Below are positions 60,365 to 64,000 of a stretch of DNA of 64,000 nucleotides, in pieces. Location of the stretch: contig PAXL01000056.1 of NCBI GenBank assembly GCA_002714465.1, forward strand, positions 33,560 through 97,559. Reading direction: 5' to 3'. Below the pieces are notes generated by a model, which did no database searches, had not been told where the DNA came from, and was given only the letters and a program-made list of their open reading frames with translations. Position 1 is the stretch's first letter. Each line of letters opens with the position of its first letter. This DNA is from Gemmatimonadota bacterium. GTDB lineage: Bacteria; Latescibacterota; UBA2968. Position numbers and translations under genes: made by a program.

Positions 60365-60597
60365 AAAGGGAGCGGGTGTCCAAGACTGAGAGCGCCCGTA
60401 CGTGATGAGCGGCTGAAGTTCCCTCCCGAGCTGCAGTGCTGAAGCAATCGAAGTGTGTAGGTGCTGCCGGACGTCTCCCGTAATCGAGAGGGGCAGTGAT
60501 AGCTGCCCACAAGCGCTGGTCAAGCGACCGGAATTAGGGTGGTACCGCGGAAGCCTTCGAGCTCTTTCGTCCCTTTGGATGAAGGGGCTTTTTCTAT
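60365..60597 (+). promoter_or_regulatory. T-box leader (tRNA-Phe sensing) of pheST
   Basis: The T-box sequence AGGGTGGTACCGCGG is at 60536-60550, the highly conserved bulge that pairs with the NCCA end of uncharged tRNA. A base stem GGGAG (60368-60372) pairs with CTCCC (60423-60427), and the codon just before the stem's 3' arm is TTC (60419-60421), the Phe specifier. A terminator follows: AGC plus CCCTT pairing with GAAGGG plus GCT, then TTTTTC (60560-60594). Uncharged tRNA-Phe would favour the antiterminator and raise pheS-pheT. The minus-strand frames across it are shadows. Confidence 0.93.
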
Positions 60598-60679
60598 TTT
60601 GAGGCGGGAACGCTAAGTCGAAAAGAAAAGCGACCCAAGGATAACCACGAAGACATAAAGGCACCAAGAATGCCTGGGA

Positions 60680-60720
60680 CTGGGGTCGGGAGCCCCGAAG
60701 GGGCGTGGCGCAAATAGCCG
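60680..60720. repeat. REP-like GC-palindrome, second copy
   Basis: GGGAGCCCCGAAGGGGCG between the T-box terminator and pheS; inverse relative of the unit near 50000. The interval 60598-60902 shows no gene. Confidence 0.45.
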
Positions 60721-60902
60721 ACGAGCCTGCAGGAGAAAGCCCCTGGATAGACGCAAGACACACGCAGGCGCCGCTGTGTAGGAGCGGGGAAGCCATTCCG
60801 TATTCCCCTGCGCCCAAGAACAAAACCAATCAATCATCTGAATACACAACCGCTTCACCATGGTCTCTCAACACGAAACGAGATGACTACCAAAGGATCA
60901 CG

Positions 60903-62459
60903 ATGCCACACATAGATCTATCATCACTACACGCGCTCGAGATCAAGACACTCCGTGCGTTCGAATCCGATCGAGAGGTAACTCTCTCCGACGGGGTGCT
61001 CGCCGAAGCAACCGGACTGGGCGCAGGACAGGTTCGCCGAGCGGTCGAGTGGCTGATCTCCAAATCTTTGATGGAGGTAGCCAACGAATCGAACGACACT
61101 AGCGTCGCGTTGACCGATATCGGGAAGATCCAGCTCAAGGCGGGTACATCACCCGAATCGGCGCTCTTGACCCGTGCCGGTAAAGGACCGGTCACACTCA
61201 AGAATCTTCAAGGAGACGATCGCTTTGGAAAGGGTGACTGGGGGAGCGCCTTCGGCGGTCTGATGAAGGAAGGTGTGATCGACACCGACGGTCCGAACAT
61301 CGTGATCAAGGACGCGGAGCAGTCCGCGTTCTACACCAAAGCACTGTTCGACGACCTGATCGGACGCTTCTCGGACGACCCCGAAGGCGCACTGACCATC
61401 AAGTCGTTCTCGGAGGCGATGCAGGCGCACGCACGAGAGGCTGCCACCGGTCCGGGGAAAAGTAAGTCACCCGTCAGACTCGTCGAACAGGTTGTGCGTG
61501 ACTACTCGCTGACACCGGATGGCGTGTCCGCCCTCCAAGGCGTGCTGGCAGATAACATGACCGGTGAAGAAGTCTCTCAGCTCACACCGGACATGATTCA
61601 GTCTGGTGGTTGGAAGAGTGTTGGGTTCCGTCGATACGATCTATCTATCAAACCGCCACGGATCCAGATCGGGCGGCACCATGCGTACAGGTCCTATCTG
61701 GACCAGGTGCGCAAGAAGCTTCTTTCGCTTGGGTTCGAAGAGATGAAGGGGCCCCTCATCGAGACCGAGTTCTGGAACATGGACGCGCTGTTTATGCCGC
61801 AGTTCCACGCAGCCCGGAACATCCACGACGCCTACTTCATCAGCGAGCCTTCGGAATCAAAGGGTCCCGAAGAACCACATTTCAGCAGTGTCGGACAGTC
61901 GCATCGCGACGGTGGGGATACGGGCTCTCGCGGCTGGCGTTACCTCTTCGATCCGGAGCGATCCCGCCGCCTTCTGATGCGAACACAGGGCACGGCGTTG
62001 TCTGCGCGCACCCTGGGGTCGGGTCCAAACATCCCTGGTAAGTATTTCGCCATCGCCCGATGCTTCCGACCGGACGAAATCGACGCAACACACGGCGCCG
62101 AGTTCAACCAGGTCGAGGGAATCGTGCTGGGCGACTCGATCAACTTCCGTTCGCTTCTCGGTCTGCTCAAGCTTTTTGCTCTCGAGGTCGCCGAATCCGA
62201 GGAAGTGCGATACGTGCCAGATTACTTCCCGTTCACCGAGCCGTCAGTGGAACTCCAGGCAAAGCACCCCGATCTCGGCTGGATCGAACTCGGTGGCGCG
62301 GGGCTCTTCCGTCCTGAGCTCACAAATCCTCTCGGTGTCAACGTACCAGTCATCGCGTGGGGCTTAGGCGTGGACCGGATGGCAATGGTCTCTTTGGGCG
62401 TAAACGACATCCGTGATCTGTTCAGCACCGATCTCGAGTATCTTAGGAACCAGCGATAG
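60903..62459 (+). CDS. pheS: Phenylalanine-tRNA ligase alpha subunit, archaeal-type
   Basis: 518 residues from ATG 60903 with AAAGGATC upstream. An N-terminal winged-helix part (1-100, LSDGVLAEATGLGAGQVRR) and the class II core with motif 2/3 regions: LSIKPPRIQIGRHH, MKGPLIETEFWNMDALFMP, GKYFAIARCFRPDEIDATH, and LGVDRMAMVSLG. This long alpha subunit is the archaeal/eukaryotic kind, not the 330-residue bacterial kind. It charges tRNA-Phe together with PheT, nine bases downstream. Controlled by the T-box leader. Confidence 0.96.
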   Translation: MPHIDLSSLHALEIKTLRAFESDREVTLSDGVLAEATGLGAGQVRRAVEWLISKSLMEVANESNDTSVALTDIGKIQLKAGTSPESALLTRAGKGPVTLKNLQGDDRFGKGDWGSAFGGLMKEGVIDTDGPNIVIKDAEQSAFYTKALFDDLIGRFSDDPEGALTIKSFSEAMQAHAREAATGPGKSKSPVRLVEQVVRDYSLTPDGVSALQGVLADNMTGEEVSQLTPDMIQSGGWKSVGFRRYDLSIKPPRIQIGRHHAYRSYLDQVRKKLLSLGFEEMKGPLIETEFWNMDALFMPQFHAARNIHDAYFISEPSESKGPEEPHFSSVGQSHRDGGDTGSRGWRYLFDPERSRRLLMRTQGTALSARTLGSGPNIPGKYFAIARCFRPDEIDATHGAEFNQVEGIVLGDSINFRSLLGLLKLFALEVAESEEVRYVPDYFPFTEPSVELQAKHPDLGWIELGGAGLFRPELTNPLGVNVPVIAWGLGVDRMAMVSLGVNDIRDLFSTDLEYLRNQR

Positions 62460-62468
62460 GGACGAAGA

Positions 62469-64000
62469 ATGCCAACCATTTCAGTCATAAAGTCGGACCT
62501 GGAGAGACTCGCGGGGCAAACCTACAAGCTGCCTGAGCTCGAAGAAGCGCTCGAGTATGCAAAGGCCGAAGTGAAGGCAGAGGGTGACGAGCTCAGGATC
62601 CAGCTCAAGGACACAAACCGTCCCGATCTCTGGTGTACTGAGGGACTCGCCCGAGCAATCAAGGGATACCGCGAAACGCAGTTCGACGCCTATGCCTTCT
62701 TCACGGAGGGCGATTCAGACCTTACGATCACCGTCGACCCCCGTCTCGAACACATCCGCCCCTTCGTCGCGGGCTTCGAATGCTCAGGTGTCGAAATAGG
62801 CGATCACGCGCTGACCCAGCTCATCGAAATGCAGGAGCGTTTGTGCGACAACTACGGACGCGGTCGCAGCTCGATCGCCGTCGGGATCTACGACGCGTCA
62901 GACATCGTTTATCCGGTCCGATATGAGGCCGTCTCACCCAATACACGATTCACCCCTCTGGAGTCGGAGACCGAGATGTCTCTGAGCCAGATCCTGACAG
63001 ACCACCCGACTGGGCAGACCTACGCGCATCTGCTGGAGGGGTATCAGCAGTATCCCCTCCTCCGTGACTCCCGTGACGCAGTCCTGTCGATGCCGCCGAT
63101 TATCAACAGCGCATCGCTCGGTCGTGTCGAAGTCGGCGACTCACATCTCTTCATCGAGGCAACGGGAACGGTCCTAGATCACGTGCTCCACACGATCGCC
63201 ATCTTCGCAGTCAATCTGGCCGATCGTGGTGCAAAAATCACTCCGGCCACCGTCCAGTACTCCTATGACACCCCGCGAGGACGTGAGATCCGTTGTCCAT
63301 ATGACGTCACCGAGCCAATCACAACCGACTTGGCTGGTATTCGGAAGGTAGCGGGAACCGATCTAACCGAGAACGACATCACGACCGCCCTGATCCGTAT
63401 GGGCTACCGCGACATCACGCTTTCCGACGGAAACCTGACCATTTCCTCAGCCCCTTATCGGGACGATCTGCTGCACCCGGTCGACGTGATCGAGGACATC
63501 ATCGTGGGTGTTGGCTACGAGACCTTCGATCCCGTGATGCCCGAAGACTTCACGATCGGGAAGTCAGCGGCCGTCGAAGATTTGTCCGATTGTGTGCGGG
63601 ATCTTCTGGTGGGATCCGGATTTCAGGAGGCGTTTCTGCCCGTTCTGGGATCTCGTGAAAATCAGACCACGCGGATGCGAAACGAGGATGCGCCCGTCAT
63701 CCTGATTTCCAACCCGATGTCGGAGCACTACGGCTGCGCCCGGTGTTCGCTGATCCCGGGTCTGCTCAGCGTCGAAGAAACGAGCAGAAGGGCGACCTAC
63801 CCTCATCACCTGTTCGAAGTCGGAGAAGTCGCGCTTCAGGATCCTTCCGAGCACTACGGCACACGTACGGACACGCGTGTCGCCGCGATGATTGCATCGG
63901 AAGAGGCGAACCTGTCGGGTGTGCAGAGCTACCTGGAGGCACTCGCCTATTACCTAAAGTTCGAATACGAGGTAAGAGGAATCGACAACCCGTCATACCT
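62469..64000 (+). CDS. pheT: Phenylalanine-tRNA ligase beta subunit, archaeal-type (partial)
   Basis: Frame open from ATG 62469, nine bases after pheS, to the window edge (510 codons). It begins MPTISVIKSDLERLAG and DTNRPDLWCTEGLARAI, the short archaeal form lacking the tRNA-anticodon-like N-terminal EMAP domain of bacterial PheT. The B3/B4 editing-type and catalytic-like (class II, inactive) segments follow: SAPYRDDLLHPVDVIED, ISNPMSEHYGCARCSLIPG, HHLFEVGEV. The C-terminus lies outside the window. Same T-box control as pheS. Confidence 0.95.
   Translation, partial: MPTISVIKSDLERLAGQTYKLPELEEALEYAKAEVKAEGDELRIQLKDTNRPDLWCTEGLARAIKGYRETQFDAYAFFTEGDSDLTITVDPRLEHIRPFVAGFECSGVEIGDHALTQLIEMQERLCDNYGRGRSSIAVGIYDASDIVYPVRYEAVSPNTRFTPLESETEMSLSQILTDHPTGQTYAHLLEGYQQYPLLRDSRDAVLSMPPIINSASLGRVEVGDSHLFIEATGTVLDHVLHTIAIFAVNLADRGAKITPATVQYSYDTPRGREIRCPYDVTEPITTDLAGIRKVAGTDLTENDITTALIRMGYRDITLSDGNLTISSAPYRDDLLHPVDVIEDIIVGVGYETFDPVMPEDFTIGKSAAVEDLSDCVRDLLVGSGFQEAFLPVLGSRENQTTRMRNEDAPVILISNPMSEHYGCARCSLIPGLLSVEETSRRATYPHHLFEVGEVALQDPSEHYGTRTDTRVAAMIASEEANLSGVQSYLEALAYYLKFEYEVRGIDNPSY

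Noticed and set aside
60182..60829. 215-codon minus-strand frame over the pheS leader
   Set aside because: Covers the T-box on the opposite strand; the conserved RNA element explains the sequence.
1..64000. tRNA, rRNA or CRISPR array
   Set aside because: No cloverleaf-like TYC/anticodon pattern, no rRNA-like stretch and no regular repeat-spacer array was seen; a tRNAscan-SE run would settle small RNAs.

Overview
The window reads as chromosomal DNA of a flagellated Gram-negative (diderm) bacterium with moderate GC. Diderm signs are an LptE-like lipoprotein, a secreted beta-barrel-like protein and a GWxTD-domain protein. Phytanoyl-CoA dioxygenases, a Cys-type sulfatase, Gfo/Idh, mandelate-racemase and class III aminotransferase enzymes, a DUF6785-like membrane protein and short archaeal-type PheS/PheT together suggest the FCB group, most like Latescibacterota (WS3). 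That placement is inference from gene content; no rRNA is present.

Layout. 1-16.5 kb holds mostly minus-strand single enzymes for small organic molecules: dioxygenase, acetyltransferase, sulfatase, SDR, a molybdenum hydroxylase large subunit, a ThDP enzyme, Gfo/Idh, a secreted caspase-like protein, a ferredoxin with a small membrane protein, a pseudouridine synthase and an MDR dehydrogenase. 16.9-24 kb holds a PilZ protein, an AT-richer eukaryotic-type glutamine synthetase, a small cupin pair and a 2-phosphoglycerate-kinase/amidohydrolase pair. 24.4-33.5 kb is a late flagellar cluster read leftward: flagellin, flagellin, flaG, fliD, fliS, a flgN-like and a flgM-like gene, with a small motility-like protein upstream. 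fliG is separate at 57 kb. 33.9-42 kb is a leftward run of catabolic or glycan-type enzymes. 42.4-57.8 kb mixes housekeeping genes (ssb, cysK, NUDIX, DUF1844-lptE), membrane proteins and a group of very small genes at 50.2-50.8 kb. 58-64 kb holds a cupin, an FMN hydroxy-acid oxidase and a T-box-controlled pheS-pheT pair running off the right edge.

Regulation visible in the sequence: a T-box leader with UUC specifier upstream of pheST; sigma-54 type -24/-12 elements upstream of one flagellin and fliG; sigma-28 type elements upstream of fliD, the flgM-like gene and perhaps the small motility gene. This implies the usual two-step flagellar hierarchy. Many genes end in clear intrinsic terminators.

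A second theme is gene decay. Remnants of an HpcH/HpaI aldolase, a SAM methyltransferase, a creatininase-family amidase, a GH29 alpha-L-fucosidase, a GNAT acetyltransferase and some unknown small genes lie between intact genes. All are catabolic or accessory types, as if this repertoire turns over quickly. The most novel item is the minus-strand cassette of three tiny ORFs at 50204-50775. Each has a start context and codon structure consistent with expression; the cassette has an inverted repeat upstream and a strong stem-loop downstream, and its last member resembles another tiny ORF at 48172.
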